IMG/VR virus record: IMGVR_UViG_3300017987_004445
Span: 1 to 60,010 of that record
Length of the DNA: 60,010 bases
Direction: 5' to 3' (one strand)
Source: a virus
The notes under the pieces are model-generated. The model was not told the DNA's origin. It searched no databases and was given only the letters and a program-made list of their open reading frames with translations. Both the position numbers and the translations under genes were made by a program. This document shows, in pieces, positions 41,172 to 49,956 of the stretch (position 1 is its first letter; every line of letters begins with the position of its first letter).

Positions 41172-41642
41172 ATGTCTAACTACACAACAATAACTCTTTC
41201 TGATGCTAACATCTCGATTCAAGGGAAGCCCTTGGCTAAAGAAAGAGAGAAAGAGATCAAAAGACAGAAGATGCTTAAATCCAGTGATAGCGATATTACT
41301 CAGGACGACATAGAATCTTTTGTTGAAGGAGCCATACCCTCCAAAAGGGAAGCGGAAAAGACGCTTTTGGTTGAGCTTGTTTCTGTCCAGCTTAAATCTG
41401 CAAAGATAAGCAAGTACAACAAACTATGTGATCTTGCCGCACAGATTGAAGATGCTGACGACAAGGTGGAAATTGACAATGAGGATTTGCAGGATTTACG
41501 GGAAGCCTTTGAAAAAACAGCGGAAGGCAAAGACGGTAAAGGCAGGCCCATTGGATGGAGGTATTGCCGTGAGCTGTTGAAGCAGATAGAGAAACCCAAA
41601 GAGGAAGAAAAACCAAAGGATGCCGACAACAAAGACAAATAA
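41172..41642 (+). CDS. Charged structural-region protein, 156 aa
   Basis: ATG follows AAGGAGG, next to the palindrome GCCCTTAAGGGC. The product is highly charged and helical, with a basic then acidic C-terminus, and has no family that I recognise. It sits between two fibre-region genes and might act as a fibre assembly or connector component. Confidence 0.55.
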   Translation: MSNYTTITLSDANISIQGKPLAKEREKEIKRQKMLKSSDSDITQDDIESFVEGAIPSKREAEKTLLVELVSVQLKSAKISKYNKLCDLAAQIEDADDKVEIDNEDLQDLREAFEKTAEGKDGKGRPIGWRYCRELLKQIEKPKEEEKPKDADNKDK

Positions 41643-42708
41643 AAGCTACAGGCATGGCGTATATCCCGAAGACCAGGGTGTAGGGATAATAGAGAATACG
41701 GGTACTGCATGGGTAAAACCCTGGAGCCGTGTTGGTGGGCTTACTATTCAGGACAGCAAAGGCGAGATAAGCACGCTTATTCTCGATTTTGCCAGTGGGT
41801 ATTATTACAACATCACGACCAGAGACGGCCCATACGGAAGCGGGATAGAGGCTGCGGTCAAGGACAAGATGACCACGGCCGGAGCAGGGGGAACCAATGT
41901 GGCTTCGAGTATTACTCTGCGCGAGGATCGGGCATCCCTTGAGGCCAATACCTTACGGGATAAAATCACACATGTTTATCTTCGGCCCAAAAGTGAAGCA
42001 GATGGATATGATGCGGACTTGGAGGTTGACCTGGATATCTATGTTGACGGGGAGCCTACTACGGCAAGTGCCCATGCGGAAGACATCCCCCTGAATGGCG
42101 ATATTGCATATGATAAGGTTGTCGAGGGCCATCGGCTTCAGCGCAAAATAAGCACTAATTTGGGCAAGCACTTATTGGTTGGCATAGACGTTGAAGAGGT
42201 ATCTAGAGATATTCCGGCGGAGCCCGCTGATTTGGAGTTGACTGAAGACGATTATCAGGAAGAATTTGCTGAACCCGATCTCTGGGCCGTATTAAACAGT
42301 GTCGGGAATACGATTAACAGGGTTACGGGTTCAGCAATTAGTATAACATATACGGCTGCAACCGGTCCCGATGATCAGACTTCGGGTATGACAATAGCTG
42401 CGGCAACAACCTTAAGTAGTACCACGTTGACCGGAAGTGGGACCTTGCTGATTTGGCACAATGGGGCAATAACTGTAACCATAGGCGGAGTGGCAATCGT
42501 CTTAACAACTCATGATACTTCCGGTAGCTGGACACTTTCTTATGCAAACACTTTGACGGCAAGCGGAAGCTTGGTGATAACACCTACGACTACAGCCATA
42601 ATTTCTGATATTAGAACATATGATAGTGCGATTACTGCGGCGGCGCGTGGGTATTATTATGACGATGTTGTGGATAATGATGGTGGAATAATGATTCCGA
42701 GGGACTAA
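41620..42708 (+). CDS. Structural-region protein, 362 aa
   Basis: The start overlaps the previous gene by 23 bases; AAAGG lies just before ATG. Residues 40-100 contain beta-type segments (STLILDFASGYYYNITT), and the last 120 are Thr/Ser/Gly-rich, like a beta-sandwich repeat. It resembles tail or fibre base proteins by composition only. A role linking nozzle and fibre is possible. Confidence 0.5.
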   Translation: MPTTKTNKSYRHGVYPEDQGVGIIENTGTAWVKPWSRVGGLTIQDSKGEISTLILDFASGYYYNITTRDGPYGSGIEAAVKDKMTTAGAGGTNVASSITLREDRASLEANTLRDKITHVYLRPKSEADGYDADLEVDLDIYVDGEPTTASAHAEDIPLNGDIAYDKVVEGHRLQRKISTNLGKHLLVGIDVEEVSRDIPAEPADLELTEDDYQEEFAEPDLWAVLNSVGNTINRVTGSAISITYTAATGPDDQTSGMTIAAATTLSSTTLTGSGTLLIWHNGAITVTIGGVAIVLTTHDTSGSWTLSYANTLTASGSLVITPTTTAIISDIRTYDSAITAAARGYYYDDVVDNDGGIMIPRD

Positions 42709-45569
42709 TGAATATTACGGATTCCAAAGCCCCGGTTGACACGAAGATGGCCATAGACCAGTTGTGGGCTGACCGCAATCGGACTTTTGCTACTTTGGAG
42801 CAGCTCAAGATAGATGGCGGCAGAGAAAGCATGCGAGACCTCTTTAGCGTTAGCCCGCCTTTGACTTATGAGCAGAAGAAAGGCGTTTTGGGGTTGGCCT
42901 ATACCAATAATCTCAGGCTTAAAAATGATCGGCTAGATACCATACAAGACATTACCAAAACTTCCATTCCACAATTCCGGGGCTTGACCCTTACCACCAA
43001 GGGAACGGCCTTGGATTGTACGCTTACAATAACTGGTGGCGAGGCCAAAGATGCTATCATAAACTTTAATTCTGATGAAGGTGACGATGATGCCGACCAT
43101 TGGAGATTGAGGTGTCAAGCAGCGGATATAATGTCTTTTGAAGAATATTCTACTGGGGCATGGACAACTATTATCGAGATAGAGGATACTGGGATACAGT
43201 TAATCGATGGCAGTGACGGGAGCCCAAGCTATTCGTTTATAAATGATACTGATACTGGAATGTATCATGAGGCTGCCAATACCATAGGCTTTGCCTGTAA
43301 TGGAGGCTTGGTTCTGACAATTAGCAACACGGCAATTACTTTTGTTGGCATAGATTTAGACTTGGATGGAAACGATCTTATTCTGGATGCGGATGGGGAC
43401 AGTTATCTGCATGCTTCTGCTGACGATGTGGTTGATTTTGTGCTGGCAACGGCAACCGGAGAGCTTGGAATTACCATTAACGGAGCAGAAGACTTTACAT
43501 TTACAGCCAATAGTTTTAACGTACTTGCTGGCTCTTATATAACAATGGGAGATGATACTTGGATAGGTCTTGCTGTTGCTGGCGGTAGAATAGTTTTCGA
43601 TTCAACACCAGCAACAGACGATATAAGTTTTTTGGATTGTTATGTTGGCATAGGTACAAATGCACCAACACGACATCTTCAGTTATACGATTCTGGCACT
43701 GGAACGGTTGTAGCTGAGTTTACAAATGCTACAACGGGGGCAACACAAAACGATGGCGCGATTGTTGGTATTGACAGTAATGAGGCGGCTTTGTTTTGGC
43801 AGTATGAAAACGACTACATGTATTTTGGCACGAACAATACCGAAAGATTTAGAATTCATGCTGATGGGGATGCCAGTTTTGTTGGAGATTTTATAATTGG
43901 GGCCGCTGCCGGAACCAATCCGGCCTCGATGCTCGAAATCTACGATGCTACAGCCCATCCGGTATTGACCATTACGGCGGCACATGCAACAGCGTATGAC
44001 CCACAAATCCAATTCCGAACCGACGACCCGCCTGCAGTAAAATGGTCGCTGGGTGTTGATGGAACTGATGACAATTTTGTGATAGACTACGACACTGGCG
44101 TAGGTGCGGCTGCGCCTAGCTTGGAGATTAATACATCACAGAATTTTGGGATAAATAAGGCACCGGAGACAACTGGAAAATTTTCTGTAGGTGGAGCACT
44201 TCATTGCCACAAAGAATCGAATGCGTTTGACACTACTTCCAATTATACCGCTTTTGTGATAGGGGAATTGGATGGGGCAAGTGCCAACAATGGTGGTTTA
44301 TATGCTATTGGAAGATATGATAGAACTACAGAGCCCTTTACTGCGCTTTGCGGCTGGGATAGCGGAACATGGCGTGTGTTATACTTTGGGGGTGGTGGCT
44401 GGCAAGTACCTGATGCAAATTTTACACGATTTTACAGTGCCGCTGTTTATAACGAAACCAACAATGCTGGCATTGAAAGAATGCGAGTTGAGGCTGATGG
44501 TCATGTTATTATCGGTGTTGGTAATGTTGCAATCAATAATGTGCAAGGTAAAAAACTTCAGGTAGTTGATGATGCAGATGCGGCTGGATTGAACGAAGTG
44601 CTATGGTTAAGCGGGGGAAGTAACGCGGCTAATTCTGGGCCATCTATTGTTTTCCATGACTATTATGGGAACAACAATTATCCCACCTGGCAGCTTGCAG
44701 AGATCGGGGCCGTGTATCAAGGGTCTGCGTGGCGGGGGGATTTGCTTTTTATCACTAACGATGGCACAAACGCTACGAGTGTAACAGAAAAATGGCGTAT
44801 TACATACGATGGCCACCTACAGGCAAATTATGATGATGACTGGGTTTACGTTGGCGCTGGGCCAGACGCTGGAATGACATATTGCTCGGCTGGTGGTGGT
44901 CAGCAGAACATGGTATTTGACAGCCAGGTTGCGGGATCAGGAGACTTTTCCTTTATCAACGGAGATATGAAAATAGGAGGAGCCAATACCGATAACCCCG
45001 CTCATCGATTGCATGTTGTTGCCTCCGTGGCTTATGTTGCAACATTTGAAAGTACACTTGATGATGCAACTATTGGCCCAATAGTGAGATTGTATAGAGA
45101 GCGCACAGGGGCAGATAATGACGTGATAGGGTGCCTGGAATTTACCGGAAAGGATGATGGTGGCGGCACAGAGAATTATGGACGTTTTTTTGTAGAAATA
45201 GATGACGCTTCGGCAGGCACTGAGGACAGTAGCTTTCATTGGCAGACACGTGCAGGTGGGGCAGACAATGAGGCAATGTATTTGACCAGCACAGGTGCGC
45301 TGTACGTGGATGATGATGGGCCTGGTGTAAATGTTGCCGTTGTGGAAAGGTATGATGATCATAATGACCCCAAGGAATTGCAACGAATAGTGAGTGACTT
45401 AGACAGGCAGCGTGGTGTTGATTTAGGGATCTATGAAAAACGAAATGGGAGATATAAGAGAAACGTGAGAGCGTTTGAGAACCTTCTTGCTGGTGGCGTG
45501 TATCAACTTTACCAGAAAATCAATGAGATGCAGAACAGAATAGAGCAATTGGAGGCACAAATCGCATGA
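42708..45569 (+). CDS. Large tail fibre protein, 953 aa
   Basis: The body (about residues 80-850) is a long run of short Asp/Gly/Asn/Thr-rich strands with repeated forms such as GDDTWIGLAVAGGRIVF, YVGIGTNAPTRHLQLYDSG and FRIHADGDASF, characteristic of trimeric beta-fibres. The last 60 residues (RNGRYKRNVRAFENLL... then NEMQNRIEQLEAQIA) form a coiled coil. N-terminal 60 residues differ and probably attach to the tail. It would carry host receptor binding. ATG overlaps the previous stop. Confidence 0.75.
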   Translation: MNITDSKAPVDTKMAIDQLWADRNRTFATLEQLKIDGGRESMRDLFSVSPPLTYEQKKGVLGLAYTNNLRLKNDRLDTIQDITKTSIPQFRGLTLTTKGTALDCTLTITGGEAKDAIINFNSDEGDDDADHWRLRCQAADIMSFEEYSTGAWTTIIEIEDTGIQLIDGSDGSPSYSFINDTDTGMYHEAANTIGFACNGGLVLTISNTAITFVGIDLDLDGNDLILDADGDSYLHASADDVVDFVLATATGELGITINGAEDFTFTANSFNVLAGSYITMGDDTWIGLAVAGGRIVFDSTPATDDISFLDCYVGIGTNAPTRHLQLYDSGTGTVVAEFTNATTGATQNDGAIVGIDSNEAALFWQYENDYMYFGTNNTERFRIHADGDASFVGDFIIGAAAGTNPASMLEIYDATAHPVLTITAAHATAYDPQIQFRTDDPPAVKWSLGVDGTDDNFVIDYDTGVGAAAPSLEINTSQNFGINKAPETTGKFSVGGALHCHKESNAFDTTSNYTAFVIGELDGASANNGGLYAIGRYDRTTEPFTALCGWDSGTWRVLYFGGGGWQVPDANFTRFYSAAVYNETNNAGIERMRVEADGHVIIGVGNVAINNVQGKKLQVVDDADAAGLNEVLWLSGGSNAANSGPSIVFHDYYGNNNYPTWQLAEIGAVYQGSAWRGDLLFITNDGTNATSVTEKWRITYDGHLQANYDDDWVYVGAGPDAGMTYCSAGGGQQNMVFDSQVAGSGDFSFINGDMKIGGANTDNPAHRLHVVASVAYVATFESTLDDATIGPIVRLYRERTGADNDVIGCLEFTGKDDGGGTENYGRFFVEIDDASAGTEDSSFHWQTRAGGADNEAMYLTSTGALYVDDDGPGVNVAVVERYDDHNDPKELQRIVSDLDRQRGVDLGIYEKRNGRYKRNVRAFENLLAGGVYQLYQKINEMQNRIEQLEAQIA

Positions 45570-45826
45570 AAGCCCGACAACAGACCCCAGCGGAAACCAA
45601 AGAGTTTTATTTTGGTAGAATTTTAATTGATGGGCTCCAGGTGACTTTCCAAAAGGGGGAATTCGGCAACTACGTGCACGAACTGACCGAGGCACAGTAT
45701 GGCAAACTCTGTACCCAGATTCGCGCCCTTGCAAATAGCGATCCTGATATCGTGGCAGACTCGCTTGAGATGCCAACATATCAGGACCTTTACGATAAAT
45801 TACATCCGTCTGAATTACAGGAGTAG
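45566..45826 (+). CDS. Small hypothetical protein, 86 aa
   Basis: Overlaps the fibre stop by four bases (ATGA), so coupled to it. The product is a small alpha/beta protein without recognised motif. A fibre chaperone or adaptor is possible by position only. Confidence 0.55.
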   Translation: MKARQQTPAETKEFYFGRILIDGLQVTFQKGEFGNYVHELTEAQYGKLCTQIRALANSDPDIVADSLEMPTYQDLYDKLHPSELQE

Positions 45827-45832
45827 GATATT

Positions 45833-48385
45833 ATGAATCAACCATCATGGGCTAAAAGATACAAGCAGCAGATGGGTTTGGGGTTAAGAATTAATGGTGG
45901 CATGCAGCCCATTGCATATACGGGAACAGGAGATGATAATAGGGTGCAACCAAATAAGCCCGTTATGATGGTGTCTACGCAAAAAGGTAAGCGCATGCTG
46001 CATGAAGGTGAGGGATTGATATCTAAGCCAAATGGCAGCTTTAAGGTTGTCCCCCAAAAGGAACTTATTGAGATAGAGAAAAAGAATAAAATGCCGGGAT
46101 TTCAGTATGGGGGGACATTTAAATTCAGCTCTGGAGATACGGAAAAGCCGTTGCGGACAGAGCCAATTCAAAACAGCTTTAATTTTAGTCCGGACAAATT
46201 ATCCAAAGAAACAGAGGCTAACAGACAGGCAAGTGCTGATATAAAAGCCAATACCGTAGCCCGCACACCTGCCGAGATAGCGGCCAAAGGAGCCATGATG
46301 GCGGATAGAGCACCTGCCTTTCAGCCCATAGCCCGCACAGATGCCGAGATAGCTGCCAAGGGGGCTATGATGGCGGATAGAGCACCTGCCTTTCAGCCCA
46401 TAGCTCGCACAGATGCCGAGATAGCGGCCAAAGAAGCCATGATGGCGGACAAGCCATTAAGTGCCTTCCAGCCCATAGCCCGCACACCTGCCGAGATAGC
46501 GGCAAAAGAGGCTATGATGGCAGATAAAACCCCGATACAAACATCTACTACGACTACTGCCGACACCACGACTGGGGCTGAGGTTGATGTGGAAGATACT
46601 GATCGCATGGAGCGTATGACTGCGAAAATGGAGGAGTTTACAGACCCCGAAAGCCCTGTTTATAAGAAGATAGCCAATATTGCCTTTGGGCAATTAGATC
46701 CAAGACTACAGACAAACATGACATTGACGGCTATGCAGATTGCTCAAAACCCGAATTTAACTGAAGGTCAAAAGCGTGTGGCCATGGCTCAGGCTTTGAG
46801 AGATGCGGGCATAGCCCAAAGCGAATTGGCGGCGGATATGGCAGGAAAGGCCATGGACAGTATTAGGGCCGCAATAGGTGAAACCTTTGGTATGGCTCAG
46901 GATTTGGGCTCTTATAAATGGGACAAGGGTTTGGAAAAAGCCAGCATAATGTTGCAATCAGGTGACATTCAGGGATATGCAGACCAATTGAGTAAGAATT
47001 TTGGCATTAATGTGGACGTATCAAAACTCCAGGATGAGCAAAATAATCAAACCTACAACACTGGGCTTGCTAATTTAACTGCCAACATCGGTTCGAACAT
47101 TGGGTTTGACGACCCGAGCACACAGAATATCCTAAAATCTATTGCAGAATCTCAGGGCATATCTGATGCAGATTATGACAGTTGGGCGCGTGAGTTTTAT
47201 GATGATGTTGCCACTGCGTCGAGTAGGGAATGGCAACTTTATGGCACGATGAATGATGATCAGCTTTCGAATATTTTTAGGACTGCGGACACGCCCGAGG
47301 GCTGGACATTGGATAGTTTTGAATGGGGAGGCAAAACCGGAAGAGCGGCAGCTCTTGCTTTTCTAACAAAGTTGGATATGACTGGCGGCATTGGCGCTGA
47401 TGGAGAGATTGACTATGACATGCTGGAAAAGCTTTGGGATAGCGGCACAACCGAAGCCGGAACGACTGCTGAAGGTGAGGATATAATTGCAACTGCTGCA
47501 AATGGCACACAGATAACGGTTAATACGTTTACAGATGATTACGTACCCAAGAAAATTGGCAACGAATACTGGATAAGAACCGCTGATGGCAAGGCCATGC
47601 TTGAATCCGAGTATTTGGATAGCCCCAATTACGAGTCTGATGCACGGTTTATTGGCAAAGAAAACGGTGAGCGCGTTTCCATAGGCGAGAGAGAATGGAA
47701 AAAGGATGAGCGCGGCATATGGTCTGAAGTTGAGCCATTGTCGTTTGATGCCGATATTGACGATGCCTTTGGCAAGGAGGCCAAAGATATTATAGCCGAG
47801 GGCGAGACACATCCTGATTATTGGGATGTGGTAAACGCTCAGGCTACCGAAGATGTTTGGAGCACTTCTGCTGACACCGTTCTTGCCCGGGGCCGTGATG
47901 CCGATCCCACTCTTTATGATAAAGTTTACGAAAAGCGCGTGAAGCAGCTTGAAGATGATCCCGAAAGCATACAGGCGGACAAGATCATGGAAGATGGACG
48001 TGATGCGAACCCGGATATGTTTGATGTTGTGGCCAAAGCAAGGGCTACGGAATATTCGGGTACTCAAGTTGGTATGAAACCACCTTCTATTGTAGGTGAT
48101 GATGGGAAATGGCAAGCATTGAAGCCTGGGGATTATGTTACATTTAATGCTGATGTACAAAGAGAATGGGAAGGAGAAACAACTTCAGGTGCTCCTATTA
48201 AGGCTGGAACATATAAACTCGTAAGGGGTGACAGCCCCGAAGTACAGGCAGGGATTAGAGCTGCGATGGAAGCGAAAGGATATAGCAAAGAAGAAATTGA
48301 GAATGATCTTAAAGGTGCCAAGACTAGGTATTTTTATGAACCATTAGAAGGCGGCGATTATGTCTGGGCAGGATATCAAAGATAA
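45833..48385 (+). CDS. Virion internal-like protein with tandem repeats, 850 aa
   Basis: ATG follows AGGAG. After a basic N-terminus that includes an MLHEGEGLISKPNG segment, residues about 143-233 hold four near-copies of a 24-25 residue unit with the core TPAEIAAK.AMMAD. The middle is helical (Ala/Gln/Asp-rich) and the C-terminus (about 750-850) is more structured. The absence of a tape measure gene and the order fibre, this gene, two helical genes, giant protein suggest an internal or ejection protein. I do not recognise the family. Confidence 0.6.
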   Translation: MNQPSWAKRYKQQMGLGLRINGGMQPIAYTGTGDDNRVQPNKPVMMVSTQKGKRMLHEGEGLISKPNGSFKVVPQKELIEIEKKNKMPGFQYGGTFKFSSGDTEKPLRTEPIQNSFNFSPDKLSKETEANRQASADIKANTVARTPAEIAAKGAMMADRAPAFQPIARTDAEIAAKGAMMADRAPAFQPIARTDAEIAAKEAMMADKPLSAFQPIARTPAEIAAKEAMMADKTPIQTSTTTTADTTTGAEVDVEDTDRMERMTAKMEEFTDPESPVYKKIANIAFGQLDPRLQTNMTLTAMQIAQNPNLTEGQKRVAMAQALRDAGIAQSELAADMAGKAMDSIRAAIGETFGMAQDLGSYKWDKGLEKASIMLQSGDIQGYADQLSKNFGINVDVSKLQDEQNNQTYNTGLANLTANIGSNIGFDDPSTQNILKSIAESQGISDADYDSWAREFYDDVATASSREWQLYGTMNDDQLSNIFRTADTPEGWTLDSFEWGGKTGRAAALAFLTKLDMTGGIGADGEIDYDMLEKLWDSGTTEAGTTAEGEDIIATAANGTQITVNTFTDDYVPKKIGNEYWIRTADGKAMLESEYLDSPNYESDARFIGKENGERVSIGEREWKKDERGIWSEVEPLSFDADIDDAFGKEAKDIIAEGETHPDYWDVVNAQATEDVWSTSADTVLARGRDADPTLYDKVYEKRVKQLEDDPESIQADKIMEDGRDANPDMFDVVAKARATEYSGTQVGMKPPSIVGDDGKWQALKPGDYVTFNADVQREWEGETTSGAPIKAGTYKLVRGDSPEVQAGIRAAMEAKGYSKEEIENDLKGAKTRYFYEPLEGGDYVWAGYQR
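46259..46531 (+). repeat. Four tandem coding repeats of 72-75 bp
   Basis: Units begin at 46259, 46331, 46403 and 46478 (spacing 72, 72 and 75 bases; the last unit is shorter). They encode the repeated Ala-rich segment of the 850-residue protein. The first two are nearly identical, so the array may have changed recently by slippage. Confidence 0.85.
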
Positions 48386-48397
48386 AGGAGATTAATT

Positions 48398-48826
48398 ATG
48401 GTTCCAGCAGTGGCAGCAGCTCTTATTTCTGGAGGAATCCAAGGTGGGACTTCTCTAATTTCTGGTCTTATGCAATACTTTGCGGCGAATAAACAACTTG
48501 AGGCACAACGCGAAACAAATCAACAGCTTCTTAGGCAGGCAGCGATAGAACGAGGTATACAACAGGAACAGTTTGGTGAGACCATGGGACTACAGCGAGA
48601 ACAGTTGGCTTTATCTGAAGCTGCCCAGAAAGCCGACATAAAAATGGGCAAACGTCAGCAAGCATTTCTTGAGAAGAAGTATACTGATGAACAGAAAAGA
48701 CAAGATGCGGCATTAAAATATGATAAGATGATGAATCTTGCCAATAACATCAAAACCTATTTTGGTGAGAATCCTGCTTTCAGGCTTCGTCTGCAAGAAG
48801 TTCAGGGATTAAGGAGGGCAGCGTAA
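48398..48826 (+). CDS. Probable ejection-type small virion protein, 142 aa
   Basis: ATG follows AAAGGAG. The N-terminal 28 residues are hydrophobic and Gly-rich (AAALISGGIQGGTSLISGLM), followed by a long Gln/Glu/Arg coiled-coil stretch. This is the form of podovirus ejection proteins (P22 gp7-like, T7 gp14-like) that enter the host membrane. It is coupled to the next gene. Confidence 0.6.
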   Translation: MVPAVAAALISGGIQGGTSLISGLMQYFAANKQLEAQRETNQQLLRQAAIERGIQQEQFGETMGLQREQLALSEAAQKADIKMGKRQQAFLEKKYTDEQKRQDAALKYDKMMNLANNIKTYFGENPAFRLRLQEVQGLRRAA

Positions 48827-49956
48827 TGCCTATACCAGCTTTAAGAACACCGGATGTGGGAGCACCTATTCAGGCTATGGCCCAAACAGTTGAAAAGATT
48901 GGTGGGGTTGCAGCCCAGTCTTTTGAGAATTATTTCAATATCCAGAATACAGCGGAATCTAGGAAAAAGTTTGCTAGCAAACTCAGAAATGATGTTGCGC
49001 AAATGATGGGTAAAAGCCCTGAAGATATAAAATATTTCCAAAAATACAATTTTGATAATTTGTCTAAGGCTGATTTAGAAAATATGGCTGCCGCCGTGAA
49101 TGAGTTTGGGAAGCGCTATCAATGGGAACGACAGCTTGACGAGACAGATCGGACTCAGGTACGCAAGACCGGGCCTGAGTATTTGAGTGATTATTATACA
49201 TTTAATGTTGAGAAGGATACGCTTGACCCAAACCTTAAAAAGTATAGAACTGAGGGAGCTGTTCAGAGTGCGATTGATTTGTGGCAACAGGCCAAAAAGC
49301 CGCCCAAAAGTTTTGAGGAAGCGGCTCAGTTGTTGCCTCCGGACCTTGCAAATAATCAGGCCGTGCGACGTGCAATGCAGGATAGGTTTAGAAGCGAAAG
49401 CGAATTGGAACTTTCGAGGCAAAGGGCACGGCAGGAAAGCAGTGCCATGGACCCCAAGGAAATGGCCAAAACCCAACGCGCTGATTTTATCAAGCTTGGG
49501 GAAATGATAAAAAAGGCTGAAGCTGAAATACCAGATGATTATGTAAAGCGCACTGATCCTGATAAATACTATAAGGCATGGGATCGTGTGGGTAAGCTTA
49601 AAATGGCTTCGGATTTGGTTGCTGATAAGAAGAACCCTCTGGGTATTGTTCAGGCCATACAGAAGGCAGACAAGGAATATGTGGCACCTCCACGTGCTTC
49701 TCAACCTATTCAAACCCAAAAAGAGAAAACCGAAGACGGAACATTTAAAAATGCGGCCAAGGGTATTATACAGGGAATAGCTTCTGGATTTATAGGGCAA
49801 AGACCACAATCAAAAACCGAGACTCCGGCTTCTCCTGCTCCGGAATACACTATCTCGGGCCAGAAAATTCCAGCAGATACAACCGTAACACCACTTGATA
49901 AGCAGATTAATATTATCATCGACCAATGGAAAAAGGAAGGGAAGATACTTGGCTAA
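48826..49956 (+). CDS. Helical internal virion protein, 376 aa
   Basis: ATG follows AAGGAGGG and overlaps the previous stop. The protein is helical and charged (Lys/Glu/Gln), with a Gly-rich hydrophobic stretch near residue 312 (AAKGIIQGIASGFIG). By order and composition it may be a second ejection protein. No family recognised. Confidence 0.55.
   Translation: MPIPALRTPDVGAPIQAMAQTVEKIGGVAAQSFENYFNIQNTAESRKKFASKLRNDVAQMMGKSPEDIKYFQKYNFDNLSKADLENMAAAVNEFGKRYQWERQLDETDRTQVRKTGPEYLSDYYTFNVEKDTLDPNLKKYRTEGAVQSAIDLWQQAKKPPKSFEEAAQLLPPDLANNQAVRRAMQDRFRSESELELSRQRARQESSAMDPKEMAKTQRADFIKLGEMIKKAEAEIPDDYVKRTDPDKYYKAWDRVGKLKMASDLVADKKNPLGIVQAIQKADKEYVAPPRASQPIQTQKEKTEDGTFKNAAKGIIQGIASGFIGQRPQSKTETPASPAPEYTISGQKIPADTTVTPLDKQINIIIDQWKKEGKILG

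Noticed and set aside
47363-48160. Minus-strand frame of 265 codons opposite the 850-residue virion gene
   Set aside because: Antisense shadow with low-complexity Ile/Cys/Ser composition and no start signals.
49075-49809. Minus-strand frame of 244 codons opposite an ejection-type gene
   Set aside because: Shadow of a Lys/Glu-rich gene; Leu/Phe/Ser-rich product with no binding site.
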